A stretch of 64,000 nucleotides of DNA from Struthidea cinerea (GCA_013397865.1 VZTI01004088.1:3424322-3488321), one strand, 5' to 3'. Shown: positions 1 to 14,142, numbered from the stretch's first letter. The notes: generated from the letters alone by a model not told the origin. Translations and numbers: made by a program.

Positions 1-392
1 GGAAGACATTCCAGGAGTGCCAATGGAGAATAAGAGACTGAATTAGCCATTAATGGGAGTTTTTGTACTAAATGTCATACAATCCTGATTCTTGATCATA
101 CCAGCTTCAGGGGGGTGCTGGTAGTACCTCATATTCTCTGAGTAGAGAACTTCACTTTCAGTCTGGACAAATTCATGAGCCTGGAGGACAAGGGAGGTGA
201 TGTTCAGATTACTGGAAATCTAGATTCTCAATATTTATGATGTACTGATACTGCAAATCGAATGCCACATTTTACTATAGCAGGAAATATGTTTTCAGGG
301 TAAAGTTTCAGCTCAAAGCTTGGCTGTCTATTGCTTTCTGAATTTCCAGCTTCATATCCTAGATGTGTGTCTCTTAATTTATCTAGCCTAGA

Positions 393-477
393 AGTACATC
401 TGTTCAGTATTCGGCGTATGAAATATTAGGAAGCATGCACTGAAGAAATATCCAGAACAAGTTATCAACCTACATAC
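393..477 (+). repeat. Low-copy diverged repeat A, copy 1
   Basis: It aligns without gaps to 5423-5507: both start AGTACATCTGTTCA and share CTGAAGAAATAT and the terminal CCTACA, with roughly three quarters of bases identical by eye. Same orientation as its partner. The family is not recognised. Confidence 0.65.
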
Positions 478-3029
478 CAAAAAAAATTAAACTGAAATTT
501 AAGAACTAATTTTACCTCTCTGATCTGTCTGGCAGATCTTCTCACTCTGACTCTCTTGTCCAGTACATGCATTCCCATGATGACAGCTTTTATGTACACA
601 AAGGCAATAAAAAGAGTAGTGAGATTCGCCCAGCAGACACAGTACAGATGCCAATGATCCGCTGGCATGGAATTAAAGAGAAGGAAAATAAGATACTTTT
701 ATGAGGTTCACCCTGCAGATGGAAGAAAAGACCTTAGCATACATCTCAAAATTACAAGGTAGAGCAGCTAATTTTGCATTTCAACATATGAATTTCCATT
801 TATAATGATTTTCTTTTATAATGCAAAAACCATCTCAATTCTGAAATCCATTTTCATTGCTCCATTTCCACTAAAAATTGGCTGATATATGGTTGTGCCA
901 TAGAGACACTTTGAAGAGGAGCACCTGTTCTTCCTGTTGGGAGGAGACAGGAGTGACACATACTGGGACTTCCCATGCCAGAACATCATAATATCTATTT
1001 CAAGCACTTTATATTTCTGTCACAAGACAGCAATCCTTGTTCCAAATAAATGACCACTGAACCTAACATCCAGTTGTCAACTTCTTTATCCCATATTATA
1101 GATAAACAACATTAGATATAGAAAGGACTTGTCCAAATGAATGCATCACTGGCAGGACAACACTTCTCTAACACAAAAAATTACAGTATAAATAGTTTCA
1201 CGTGCCCCAAGTTAATCTAGTACTTTGCAAATTGATGCAGTTATAACAGCTTTAAATAAGCATCAACTATTTGGCATAAGCGCTTTTTAAAACAAATGTA
1301 GCATATAAACCCAAAGTTATGATACTTTTAAATCGTATTTTAGGATAAGTTCTAAATTGCTGAACAAATTAATGTCAAACCTTATTCGAACAGACTGACA
1401 TAACATCAATCATCAAAGGGAAGGATCTTGTGTTCTATACTATTTTAAATGCTTGTGCTCTGAATATGAACATTCTGATGAGATTGTACTGGACTGACAG
1501 TCATATCACACTGAACCTTTTAAACTGTGTCTGCTATTAAAAATGTAAAGCAAAACAAATTTGGAATTATTGCATACGTGAGTAGTTCACGTGAAGTGTG
1601 AAATCTCGAGCTAAGGATTTGTTGTATCACATCATGCTCTGCAGTGCAATTAGTCCACTTGGTACAAATTCTTGATCTTTTATACGGAAGAGTATTTGAT
1701 TTCCAGTTTGTCTGGGCACCTTATTGAAAACCTCTGGTTATTGACTTACGAATGTAAGATTTTTTTGTCTGAATTAACAGGTGAGCTGAAACCACTCCCT
1801 GTAATACTATTTTCAGGTTGATACTATTACTACAGAAACTATTACTAGCTGCAACCAGTTTGAATGCTAAGCAGCAAGATCTTTTTTTTATTGAATATGC
1901 CATTCTGGATTTCTACTTGCTGGATTCATCTTTTGCATTTTCCTGAGTGAGGGATGAAATATAGACCTTGTATCTAATTTTTTTTGAACTTCAGGAAGAT
2001 GCAGTACATTCTGAACCTTCACATGCAAGCCTATTTTTATGTTTTTACTTTAGAGTCAGAACCATCAAAGAGTAGAAGCTTTTTGTCTTAATTCTTTATT
2101 TGGCTGATTCAAAAGAAATATCTGAAGAGAAACTGAATTTGTAAGATTTTGTGATTCAAAAGACAAATGGAAAGCAAAAACCATGATAGAGATGCAGCCA
2201 CAACTGCAGCTCACACTGTGATCCAGTCAGGAGATGAAGGTGGATACAAACAGAAGAATAAATACCGTTCTGAAAATGATGTGGAATACTTCAGCTCCTG
2301 TTCTCCTTCTAGCAGAAGTACATCACTTACTGTATTTTAGGTTCAACATGTTCTATTGTGTCACCATGGAAAGGGCTGGAAAAGAATGTGTCCTTTTTAA
2401 GTTTCTTTTAACATTCAGAGCAGTGGCCCACAGCCTCAGGAGGACACCACTCCATCAGATTTGTGTTAATGACCATCTCTGTACCCTACACATTGTAACA
2501 CACATTTTAGATTTTACACTGTAGCACATTTTGTGACTAAAACATGTGATCTACAGCAAGCCCTAGAGTTGTAGAAATTAAGAATTCTCTGAGATTCACA
2601 GTGAAACAGCAAGACCAAGGGAAACTCTGGAATAAAGTAAAAAAGGACTTTCAAAGATGACCTTAAACTATTTTTGCCACTATCAGGACTCTGGGACCTG
2701 CTGCTGAAGGCTCCAAAGACACCACAGACAATGAGACAGCTCTGCATAACATCTCCACGTGCTCACTCATCTGCACTGGGATCACACACAAGTCAATATT
2801 AGGACTGCAGCTTTCTCCTGCTCCATATTGTACTAAAGGCACTGCAGATACCTGAGAAAATGGCCAAGCTTGCAAACCATAAAGACAAAGAGTTCACTCT
2901 GTTCTCTGGTGCCCATGTTCAGTTGTAATTATTTCATTCAGATTTTGAACCAGCAGAAAGGTCTGTTTGGACAGAGACCTTTGCAAATAGGTATCTAATA
3001 GTAAGAGCAGGATCCACACTGGGCTGATG

Positions 3030-3073
3030 TTTACCTGCTGTGCTGATTTCTTACAGCAGCAGCTGTGACAAGG
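3030..3073 (+). repeat. Low-copy diverged repeat B, copy 1
   Basis: Matches 4934-4976 almost base for base over about 43 bases (TTTACC..CTGTGCTGATT..C..TACAGCAGCAG.TGTGACAAG). Both copies are preceded by AGCAGG; copy 2 lacks about 13 bases between that and TTTACC. Confidence 0.65.
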
Positions 3074-4933
3074 GATTATAATAAAAGAAAAGAGATGGTG
3101 TCAATAAAAGGGACAATATGGCTATACAGTCTAACTGTGACAACCACCACTATCTAAATGGCATCTGATTAATTTTCTTTCTATAATTTTAATAAATAAC
3201 CCATCCTTATTTCTGAATGTTCTGTGAGGTTAATATCTAGGTATGTATGCTAAATTATGTGTTTTTAGAATGAATCAAGCTGACACACCTCCCTGAAATG
3301 GTTGCTCTTCAAAATTAATAGGAAAACAGCAACCATCAATGCTGACATTTGAAAAATAACTACATAAATAAATGAAGGGAGGAGAGGCAGTGAGCCTTTT
3401 AAATTTTGTAGCCTTCAAAAATCACCTATGTGTCTCCCCAGTACATCTCACTTTTCAAACAAAATCCCTTTGACAGCACAATATAGCTTTTAGATTGACC
3501 AGCTAATCTATTATTTAAGCAAATGACTACCATTTATGATGGTAAAGATGACAGACATCAAGTCTTCAAAAAACCCTCCCTGTTAGGAAAATTAGTTTTA
3601 ACACATAATGAGTCTTACACATGCTGCCTGCAGACAGACAGACAAATAAATCTGTCATTTTTTAGTGAGAAAAATGTAGACAGGGGGCTCAATTCTCACT
3701 TCTCTTCTACTCTTGCCACTACAGTTACTTTAATAGCTCCAAAGAGGGTCAAATATGTACATTGCAGCCCAGTGTTCTCCAGCAGGCACAGCTGGTCTCC
3801 TCTGCAGCTATCCTCTGAACTCTCTGGAAGCAAATTGTCTTTGATGCAATATCCCCAGGAGTGTCTTTCCCACCATTTCTCTTGACTGTTCCAGTAAAGT
3901 AAAGGGACACAATACTTACCACAACTCAAAGTGCATCGCTCTTCCAACACCTTCCACTTCCCACACATTTCTTTCCTAGGTTCCTATCTTCAAGTACAGC
4001 TCTGTCTGGGAGTGGATGATGCAGAGATGGTTGAGCTGACTGCCTGCCTCCCATTTGGATTACAGGCAGGATCAGACCCTTTTCATTGAGGACATCTGTC
4101 CATCTTGGCAACGTGTCAGTGTCACCATTCAGCATGGCCATCATACAGGTACAGCCCCGAGAGGAGGGCACAGCTTAGCATTGTACTGATGGAATGCCAC
4201 TCCTCTTCCAAGAAGGGTTCAGATCCTCTTAGGAATGTAGCTTCAACTGCTCTGACTGTTAACCAGACCGTAGCTCATCAGTCTTCTCTGAAAGCAAGTT
4301 TTGCAGATATCCTTAACAGCAAAGGTCAACACATAATCGAAAGTAGAAAGGCAAATCGCGTGTCTTATCAGTAAAGCCCTGGAGCTGCTGGCTTGTAAGG
4401 ATACAACTACAAGTATTGAAGAAAGATGCCAGGGACAAAGGAATAAACCAAGAACCACCTTTCCTGGCCCTACAGTGCTCAGATGGGAAGCTATGCAACA
4501 TCTAAATAGCACAGCGCAATTTCTGTCAGAAGCACCACTGCAGTGACAACTCGGGCTTCACTAGACACAGGATATCTTCTCCAAAGTTCATTTTGTCAGA
4601 GCCTAAGTTTCTGATATTGACCTATTTGCTGAAAAACCTAACTTCCCTTGTTTACTAGTCTATGCAAGCCTCAATTCACATGTCTAAATGTATCCCTATT
4701 AATGAAAAATACTTAAGCATGTGTTTAATTCCCAAAGTCCCAGGCTCAAATGCTTTCCACGGTAGAGGTGTTGTAACTGTGATTGTCTAAAGAGGCTGCT
4801 TTCCAGAACAGGGTTGTTTTTTCTGAATGAAGGCCACAGCTCATTTTAGAAATATGCAGCTGTCTTACTGAATAAATGGCACACTGTTATGGTCCCATAC
4901 CTGGGTGAAGAGACTACACTTCAGCAGGGGCAG

Positions 4934-4976
4934 TTTACCCACTGTGCTGATTCCCTACAGCAGCAGTTGTGACAAG
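4934..4976 (+). repeat. Low-copy diverged repeat B, copy 2
   Basis: Partner of 3030-3073 in the same orientation, about 1.9 kb away. No coding potential or known family was recognised. Confidence 0.65.
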
Positions 4977-5422
4977 TCATTGCTACTGGATTAAAAATTT
5001 GGCTTATTTTTCTGGTTGTCTGTAGTCTTAACTGCATGATTTCAAAATGTGGGGGAAAAAAAGGCAATGTTTTGTAGCTCTCAGACCTCTGTGGGTTTCA
5101 TGATTCTTGGAAGAAGCACAGTTTTATGAAGCTACACCAGTCATTGTCAATTTAAAAGGAATATAAAAACGTATTTTAGAGCAAATTTTCTATTTCAGAA
5201 GAAATGTTGCATCTTTTTATAACCATAATTTATATAATTCTGGATTGCAGTTTGGGGACCTAGAAGCCAACTTTTTTTAAACTTACAGTAAAAATTTCTG
5301 TATTAACGGCATAGTTTCTCTTCATCAATGTTCTTATTTCCATTGGTTTCTTGTTTGTTTTTTTTTGGTTTTCAACTCTATGAATCCTAAACGTGCCTTT
5401 CATTTGATTTTTCCACACTTTA

Positions 5423-5507
5423 AGTACATCTGTTCAACATTTGGTCCATTATATACTAGGAAATATGCTCTGAAGAAATATTCATTTCACTTTTCAGCCT
5501 ACAAAGA
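5423..5507 (+). repeat. Low-copy diverged repeat A, copy 2
   Basis: Partner of 393-477. It lies about 140 bases from the 3' end of the CR1 fragment but is not part of it. Confidence 0.65.
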
Positions 5508-5649
5508 AAACTCAACAAAGCTGTACTAAATTTTTTCTTTTCAGTAGTTCACACGTAACCAGCTAACTCCCACACTTACTGAAAACAGAGCTGTGATTTA
5601 ATTGATGCAAGGATAACTCTGCCAAATATATTTACTAAAACACAACACG

Positions 5650-6015
5650 ATCACAAGATGGTTGAGGTTGGAAGGGCTCACTGAAGGTCATCTGGTCCAA
5701 CCTCCCTGCTTAAGCAGAGTCCCCTGGAGCACATTCAGGATTGTGTCCAGATGGCTCCTGAATATCTCCGGTGAGGGAGACTCCACAACCTCTCTGGGCA
5801 ACCTGTTCCAGTGTTCGGTCACTTCACAGCAAAGAAGTTCTTTCTCATGTTCAGGTGGAATTCCTGTGTTCAAGTTTCTGTCCATTGCCTCTTGTCCCAT
5901 TGCTGGGCACCACTGAGAAGAACCTGGATCCATCTTCTTAGCACCCTCCCTTCGGAAACTGAGAGACACTGATAAGATTACCCCTCAGTCTTCTCTTCTG
6001 AACTAGAATACAGAT
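5650..6015 (-). mobile_element. CR1 LINE, 3'-terminal fragment
   Basis: The plus strand is the reverse complement of a CR1 3' end: GGTTGAGGTTGGAAGGGCTC, then the GTCCAACCTCCCTGC and CTCCACAACCTCTCTGGGCA blocks. The minus strand retains a fragment of the reverse-transcriptase ORF C-terminus (EHWNRLPREVVESPS). It is 5'-truncated, as typical for CR1, and too decayed to be active. Its 5' side fades out shortly before the gap. Confidence 0.93.
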
Positions 6016-6175
6016 TCCAGTTGCTAACTCTTAGAATCATAGACTGTATTAAAACAGTATTACAATGTCTTTAATCTCTCTTATGGCAAGTCACACCAGG
6101 TTAGAATTTATTGTAGTAGAAACTGTGATCTTGTTCTCTACCTCCCTTGATGGATATCTCTTACCGTTTGTGATA

Positions 6176-6274
6176 NNNNNNNNNNNNNNNNNNNNNNNNN
6201 NNNNNNNNNNNNNNNNNNNNNNNNNNNNNNNNNNNNNNNNNNNNNNNNNNNNNNNNNNNNNNNNNNNNNNNNNN
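6176..6274. other. Assembly gap (99 N)
   Basis: A run of N bases directly followed by a 13-base A tract, suggesting a low-complexity sequence that was not assembled. The true length is unknown. Confidence 0.99.
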
Positions 6275-9200
6275 AAAAAAAAAAAAATTAAACATGATCT
6301 CTCTGTTTAAAATAGTGCTAAAGAAATGTTATTCATAGATCTAAAGTCATTACTGTCATTTTGTTCTGTTAAAACACGGAAAATAGCAGAGCAGATGTGT
6401 TAAATGCTGGTGGAAGCCAGAATAGTTTGGGTGAAGACTGGTAGCAATAAATATATTGTACCCTTCATGATGCAAACCATGTCAGCTTCTCAGTGCTAAG
6501 CTTCAAGTTGCACCAAAAAAAAAAAAAAGAAATTAACCAGTACTCCTGTACTGATCTAAGTTCTGAATTCCAGTGAGTGTGACATCAGTATAAATTGCAG
6601 TGGAGCTGCTTCTTCAGTTATGGGATGGAATAGTCTGGCCAAGGCACTGATTTTTTTGCAGGATGATATAAAAATATGCAAGGGTACAAAACCCGCAAAC
6701 CATACCTTTGCACACCAGCCAGGCCTGGTGACCAACAGAATACAGACAGAAACGGAATACAGCCTGGCTTCTCAGACTGAAACAACAGCAACTACTCCAA
6801 ACAAAATTTGCCTACTTACTGCCTGCTGCTGTGAGAGCCTCTGAATTTCAGGTGACTTTGTTACTTATCAGACAGTGAGACAAACCCAACTGCAAGTTGC
6901 TTCAGCCAACCTCTTTTTCATCTGATCACAGCATCCTCTGGTCCCAGGCTATTTAACTACATGCAAAGGCCTCAGAAAAACTAAAATGAGGGGGAAGTGG
7001 AAATGCATCATCTATTGGAAGTCTCATGCAGATTTTCAAAGGACTGCACTTACCCAGCTGCCAGATCCCTGCCTAGGATGACAGGTTTTGTCATGAGAGA
7101 AGAGTCAGACTGAGAGTGCAAGGTACCAGAGGAAGCTAGAGCACGTACCCATAAGATAACAAGGAAACCCCATGTTCTCTGGAGGAACAACCATAACCTG
7201 AAGCTGCCAGAACTGAATGTTCTGCAGTCTGAAGGTACAGATCCCACTGGTCAACAATTTGTAGCTCTGTTTTCTCTCCTGGATCATTGTTCTCTGTTTC
7301 ATTTGTGGTGGATCGCAAGTAGTAGAAAATAGGGAACAATGGATTAGAAATTTCACCAAGTATCTCCATTACAATTTGCCTTGGGACAGTTGGTTTCATT
7401 CCCCATGCATTCCTCTGCAGAGAAATTCTAGCCTCTGCCTCTTCAGTCACCCCCATTATGGCAAATAAAAAAGAGAGCATGGGATCTTATCAAGCTCACA
7501 GTAATTTCATTTTAGCTCTTGTAACCATGAAGAAGACCCAGGGGGCTCCCATATGTAAGGGGTGACTGGATCCCTTCTGACAAAAAGAAATCCACAGAAC
7601 AAATTTTGTTTTCCTTTCTGATATTATATAATAAGTGCTATCCAGTGAAATGGTTTAGTTACTAAGGTTTAAGATTTGTTCTCTGGTTATATAATTTACC
7701 ACTAGGCACTGCTGCTTTCTTTCTGGAAAACATGAACCTCACCAAAAAAACTAAAATAATGGCTATAGGAGTACTTAGGGAAACACCATTCCCTTTTTAA
7801 CCAGTTCTTTCCTTGATAGGAAAAAAAACCAAACCAATGAACAAAACCCAAACCCTTTCAGTTCTGCCATTCCAGTATCACGTGAAATCATTTAATTTTT
7901 CCCTCCTGGATGCAAAGTTGTGGTAAATGATTTTATTTTTTTATTTTACTGTGCATGTGTAACAATTTAGATTAGTAACAGATTAGAACTGCCTGCTTCC
8001 AGTATGTATCAGCAGTAGAAAGCACCAAATTGAACTTGAGTAACTCCTGCAGAAGGATTACTCAGAATTCCGTCTGACTGTGACTGTTGTCCAAAAGGTG
8101 GCATCAAGATTTATTTTGTTCTTTGGATTTGGCAACCTCATACTCTCAACAGGTTGGTAATTTTCCCTGATCTCCTTTTCCAGTTTCTTTGACTTCTCAG
8201 GGTTTCTTATTAAAAGTACTCTATCCATTTATTGACTTACAAAAACCAGGATTGGTTTTGGATAGAACTGGTAAGAAGTGCTGGAAAGGTGGTAAGCTGA
8301 ACTCCCCAAGTGAAATAAAATTTGCAGACAGATATTGCTGTCATGGGAGATAATAAGGAGAATGGTTTAGATATGAAGTTATTTTTATTTTCATAATATA
8401 CCACCAAGTGCTGCATGCTCAGTATCATGAGGCACTCTGTTACTGAATTCACCTTTGGGAAATACTGATGAAGAAAAAGATTCAAACAAACTGTCCTGGA
8501 AGAGATCCACTAAGGGTCATGACTCTATTCATCTGCCTCCTGTATGAAATATCTTTTTATTCTGTCCCCAAAAGGTAACACTGTGGGCACTCTCCCTCAA
8601 ATAGCTCATCTACTCAGCTACTTTATAAGCACAACTGTTCTTATACACATTAAGGCCAGGAGAAAAAGCTTTCTCTGTCTTTTCTCACCACACCCTCTAA
8701 GCATCCACTTGGACCTCTGTGGGTGTCATTGCTTCCTACAGCAAACCATCAAGAATCAGCTTATTTATATTCTTAATGAATCCCAGCGTTGTTTGTGCTG
8801 ACTGATGTGCCACATTGTAGAAGAGCAGCAGAAGCTGAGACACACCAAAAAAAATTATTCAAGCATATATCAGATCCATTGTTGCCTGCTTGCATGGGCC
8901 CCTGTGGAAATGCTGACTTGCTTCAGAAAAAGGGGGTTATGTGGGCAAACATACTGCAGTCTAGAAGCTGTTTCGGACTGGTGTCCTGGCTGTTCTAAGA
9001 AGAAAGGCTTTTGGATGGTACACTGTCCTAAGCAGCTCCTACCAACCTTCCATCTGATGCTGCTCCTGCCCAACAGTTCTTTTTTCTTCATCCATTCCTT
9101 CCTGGTGTCACCTACAGAAGCAAGGCCACCTAGGTGGGAGGTCCATTTAATTTATTATTCAAGCATTTAGAAAGGTATAACTTCAGCTTAGATGTGTGGT

Positions 9201-10757
9201 GAGCCAACAGTCACACCACTTTATTTGAAGTACAAACATTTTAGTAGTCAATATTTAGCCCCAAATGTAATCCCAGTAATTTTTCAGTGTTCCTTATAGC
9301 TTAATTTTCTGTTACCATTTAGCCAAATATACTAAAGGTTTCTGGATTACAAATTACCTGAAAACCACAACATTTAATGACATTAGATTAAACTTACTAA
9401 TTTTTTTCCCTTACAAAACTAAACATAGTATAAATTCTTTTTAAAAATTTTTATTGCATATTTTATGCTTTGAGAAGCACTGAAAGTACATGGTTTCCAC
9501 CAAGCACACGTGACTCAAAGGAATAAAATCTGCAGTTAGACTTGTAAAAAGTATATTATTTTTAAAGCCCTAACCCAATGTAGCGGAAAAGTCCTGTATG
9601 TCTTTACCTCTTTTATAGGCAAATATTAAGTGCAACCCCAACTCTTTATAACAATGTATCATCTGTTTCAAATTGGAAGGAAATCAACTCTCTAATATGG
9701 TAAAATAACATATAAGTTAATTTTCTAATTGAACTCTGTGGTCTTGGACTGCCTGCAATAAACCTTGACAATCTGAGACCCAAGCAAGCTCTGGTAATTT
9801 GGAGAGTGGGTTGAATGTTACTAATTATAGATAGTTACTATTTCCACCAGTATAAAAAAAGACCAGTTGCCTGCACACTCAACATTCAGGGCAAAAAACC
9901 ACACTAATTCCATATTATCGTTGAGAAGTGAAACCCACAATATTCAGGAAATTCTGAGCCCTGGTTCTCATAGTAATTACAACTCGGCAGCATCCTCTCA
10001 TGCAGTGTTAGGAACCAACTAAAATCTCACCTTTAGCATATTCATAGGACAGGGCTTTTCAGACACTTGCAGCCTTTGGGATTTTTTTTCCCCAGACACT
10101 GGAATTCAGGTGTCTGTGAGCCAGCAAGATTTTGAATGACATTCTGGAAAGGAAACATTTCACAACACTAGTTGTAGTTGCAGTGCTATATTATAGCTGT
10201 TTAAAGCCCATTCTCCTGAGCAACGAGGACATGCATGGGACCTTTTCCTGTCCCCGACTGCTGCTTACAAACTATTATGAAGTATGTGCATTGCAAAAAG
10301 TATGCACAAACACTAGATAGCACACAGTTTAGGAGGTCTGAAGTCCCCATTTTTGGAAACGATGACACTCAAAGATAAAGATTGGAGGCACTCCCCATAT
10401 CTGACAAATAGGACTGGAGTGACAAGGAAGAAAACTATTATTCCTTGTTGGAAGGCCATTCTGTCTCCACTCAACAGCCACCCAAGGTGTAAACCACACA
10501 ACCTCACCTGATGCTCTCTCTCCTCTGTGCACTGGAACATCTCTACAAGAGGAAGCTGCCGGTAGAAACCCCAACAAGCCATATCATGGAGGTCACATGG
10601 AACTAAACCTGTAACTGCCAATAAGTTGTCGAACATGTATGAAAACGAACTTCAGTTAGAGGGAGGGGAACCGTACTAGAATGGTTACACAGAAAAAATA
10701 ATACAGGAATGCATTTGTGTGAGCTACTTTGTCTTATGTAGGGCTGAAAAAGAAAAA

Positions 10758-10796
10758 AAAGGTCTTTTTCCTCCAGCCAGTAGAGGAAAGACCTTT
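10758..10796. repeat. Imperfect inverted repeat (hairpin)
   Basis: The left arm AAAGGTCTTTTTCCTC (10758-10773) pairs with the right arm GAGGAAAGACCTTT (10783-10796), apart from two extra T in the left arm; the loop is 9 bases. No known element was recognised. Confidence 0.75.
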
Positions 10797-13700
10797 ATTC
10801 TGATAGACAGTGGCCAAGTATACTGTTACCACTAATAACTCCCCCAGTTAGCAGGAAAAGTCTCATTAATATTGTATATATGTATTGTCTCACAGTGGGC
10901 TTACCATAGCCCAAATATAGAAGAGAAGATTTTTTTCCCTGAGATCAGTGATCTTTGGTTACATCATGGCCAAAGCTTATTTCCAGTTTCCATTCCAACA
11001 TCAATCTAACAAATCCAGACTTCAGTGATGGGTTTAAACAAGCTTCAAGCATGAGAAGAATGCCTTTATTAAAATACGAATATGTAGGCTTGTACTCTGT
11101 GCAACTTGGTGTTCCAAAATCAAGCTTAATTTTCTCTACAAAAAAGGAGACAGTCCCAGAATGAGTCAAAAAACAAACAAAAAAAAGGGTTCGTTGATAC
11201 AGCATTTAATCTGCTCCAGTCTTCTGAGGCACCGACTGGGTTACAAAACCATTACCTACAGTTTGTAAAACACATAGAGAAAATTTATTTCTTCATCCAA
11301 ATAAGGTTTGGTTTTGTTTGTTTTAGGGTTATCTACACTAAAAAATAAGGTCTGCTTGCTAAATTCTTTTCTTGGTCTCCTGAATCCATCTTTTTGCACA
11401 GCTATGTAACAATAAAGTATGGTTTTAGTTGGACAGGCAAGTAGAAATACCCTTTACAAGCGAAAAGAGAATGAGTCTTTCTTCTCACACTACCCTGCTG
11501 AAGACACCTAAGCCATAAGTTTACACAGTAGACAGAAAAATTGATAGTCAAGACAGTCAAGGCTAAGGCTTGAAATGCATGGAAGAGAATTAATCCACAG
11601 TGGCATCTTCAGAAACAAAGTGTGGGGGAGAAAGTGGACATCTGACATGTGTATGAACAATTCCTGTGAGCAGGTACTGAGCCACACTGTGCATTTCTTC
11701 ATTTGCTCATTCTGAGATTTGTACCTCTAGGCCGACGAGGCTATTCATGAATTCTCCAAGTCTTCACTCATTTGTTTCTTCCCTCTCAGTCAGAGTTACC
11801 ATGGAAATTTATTTAATAGGCATTGAGGGACAGACTCAGGTTGCAAGCAAATGGTGTAAAGCATTTGAGCAAGCAGCTCTAGTACACCTTCTGTGGAGAG
11901 AAAAAATTAATAGGTGAGATACAGCTCCAGTCAAATTAGACTTTAAATCCTTTTTCCTTTGAAATTAGTGGGTTTTAATACCTGGTCAGTAATGCACAAT
12001 GTCCCCAACATTTTAATATAACTGAGCCCTACTTGAGCCAGGAGGTCAGACAGGTAACTTTTCAAGGTCTCTGACACCATAATTCTCTATGATCCTTTGA
12101 AACAACAGACTCAGAGTTCAGCTGAGTAGATGTTCTCATGTCTTTAAAACAGCTCTTGACTGAAAAGGAAATATTAGACAGGAAAGTGTAAGGACTCAAA
12201 GGTAGTTCATTAGCTGTCAAAAAAGAGAAGGCAGAAAAACACAGAAGTGATTGAATTGAAGAAACCAGACAGAAGACCTGCACAGCCTCACTAGCTCTCA
12301 AGAATTTCTGCCCTGATGGCTGAGGTTACCAAGGCTTCCTCTGCTGAACCTACTCACATATTGGCTGAGCACTGATATGTGGACCTGGCAAACAAGCATG
12401 ATCCAGATGGCCTCAAAGGAGCGGTGTTCCATCATCTGCGGATTTAACTCCCTAACAGAAATCCACATTTGCTTCTTTGTCCTTTCCCCTCCGGAAATTC
12501 ACATCATAAAATTCAGCACCAGAAATCACAACAGGGTCCTACCCTCAAAACTCAGAGGTGGCTCTCTTAACTCAAGTCTGACAGGGGCAGTTAGGACAGT
12601 ACAGAGTACTGTACTGTTGTTGCTGTCTTTACTAAAAAATTAGGGAATTGTAGACTATGACTGGCAACCCAATATTCTTAGCAGGCAGCACTCCTGTTTT
12701 TCAGAACAGTCAAGGACCCTGGGCTCGAGGTGCTCAAAAAACAGGGTCTTCTTTCCAAAACCAGGCATTTCTCCAAGTTACACAGTAAACACCACAGAAC
12801 TGCCTGTTCTCATCTCCACTGTAAAGAGGCACATAAAGAAACCTTTTTTTTTATTGTTATTAGAGCAATTTTTTATCCAATACCAGACCTTGAGCATCAC
12901 AAGAGTCAGGTGTGTCCATGAAATTGTTACTTTCCTCTTTAGCTTTCCTGTGGAAGGAGCAGCAGGGATCGCAGAAAGATACACAGTCAAGTTAGTTGCT
13001 CATCTTCAAACAGCAACACTGGATTACTAGTCTGCAAATTAACAATCCTTTTGCATCTAGCAGTCATCGACACACCCCCAAGAAAGCTATAGCACTAAAT
13101 TTATCAGAAACAGGAATTATACCAAAGGTAGGGAACTTCTATAGTACTGTATAGCTGGAAGAAGGAAGAAAAGCTTAATGTACTCACCAGCTGGAAAACA
13201 AACTTCTTCCTAATTAAGCATTTTAGTCTGGGAGGTAATTTATCTCTGCATGAAGTTTTGTTGTTTTTTTTCTTTAATGGGAGAAACCAAATCTGATCCT
13301 GTAATACCCATGGCTGTAAATACAGATAAAGCTGGGTTGTGCCAAACTGGAAGGACAAAGCAGTCTAGGTGCAGAGCCAACTGTAATGCACACCAGTCAC
13401 GACCTTCAGCAGAGAAATGCTGCAGTTCAAGAGATCAACTAGAGTTTAAAATTTTATTGCATGAGATTTTCTTTAAAAGCCCCGTTTGACTTTATGATTC
13501 CTCTTCAGTGACAAGCTTAATATCTATACTAAGACTGCTGTAGCAAAAAGCATATACAGAAAAGTGAATTTTGAATGTGCTTTCAATGAAAAGCAATTTA
13601 TAAGGCATCTTGGGGCGAATCTTCAGTGAGCTGTACAGGGTATTAGCCACCTGACTTGCATTAGCATCAGTAAGAAACAGCACTTAAATCTCTGCACACT

Positions 13701-14142
13701 GAGCTAAAAATCTATCTGCTTGTATTGAATCATCACATTTTAAATGACTTTGTAACAGAAAAAAATGCTGTTACTGGAAATATGAAAGTATACAGTGGTT
13801 ACAAGTGATCTGAACTGAGAGGATCTTGTAGTTTGTGTATTAGATATGTACGGATAAAGAGGTGTGCTTAGATTAATGTACAACAGTGCCAGGCCCAGTT
13901 ATCTGTCAGCAGTAACCTCCGCTGTTTGCAGCGCTGTGAGAATACTCATATAAATAATTTTTGACCATGCAGTAGACCCCAGACATGGTTATAACTGTCC
14001 CTGATTGTTGACACTGGTATTTTTCAGTGACGCCTCATTTATCCTAGAAGAGCATGACTCCACCATCTGCAACCCAAAGCCATGTTCAAGTTACTCTTTT
14101 AAAAGCTGCACCATGCACAATATTTGCAAAGGACAGGTATCT

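Larger units (their letters stand above)
1..5649. other. Non-coding DNA, no gene supported
   Basis: AT-rich sequence with stop codons in all frames at short intervals. It holds the two repeat pairs A and B listed separately and one weak minus-strand exon candidate at 516-661, discussed in the findings. The 96- and 120-codon frames at 2234 and 3523 show no recognisable domain. Confidence 0.6.

Noticed and set aside
2167..2340. A 57-codon plus frame beginning MESKNHDRDAATTAA
   Set aside because: It looks moderately protein-like, but is closed by a stop 15 bases upstream, has no splice acceptor and has no recognised relative. Chance is more likely.
3523..3885. 120-codon plus frame
   Set aside because: No domain, no splice context, and overlapped by a 90-codon frame on the other strand. 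Consistent with chance.
5688..5969. 93-codon minus frame as a possible gene
   Set aside because: It is the decayed C-terminal end of a CR1 reverse-transcriptase frame, not a host gene.
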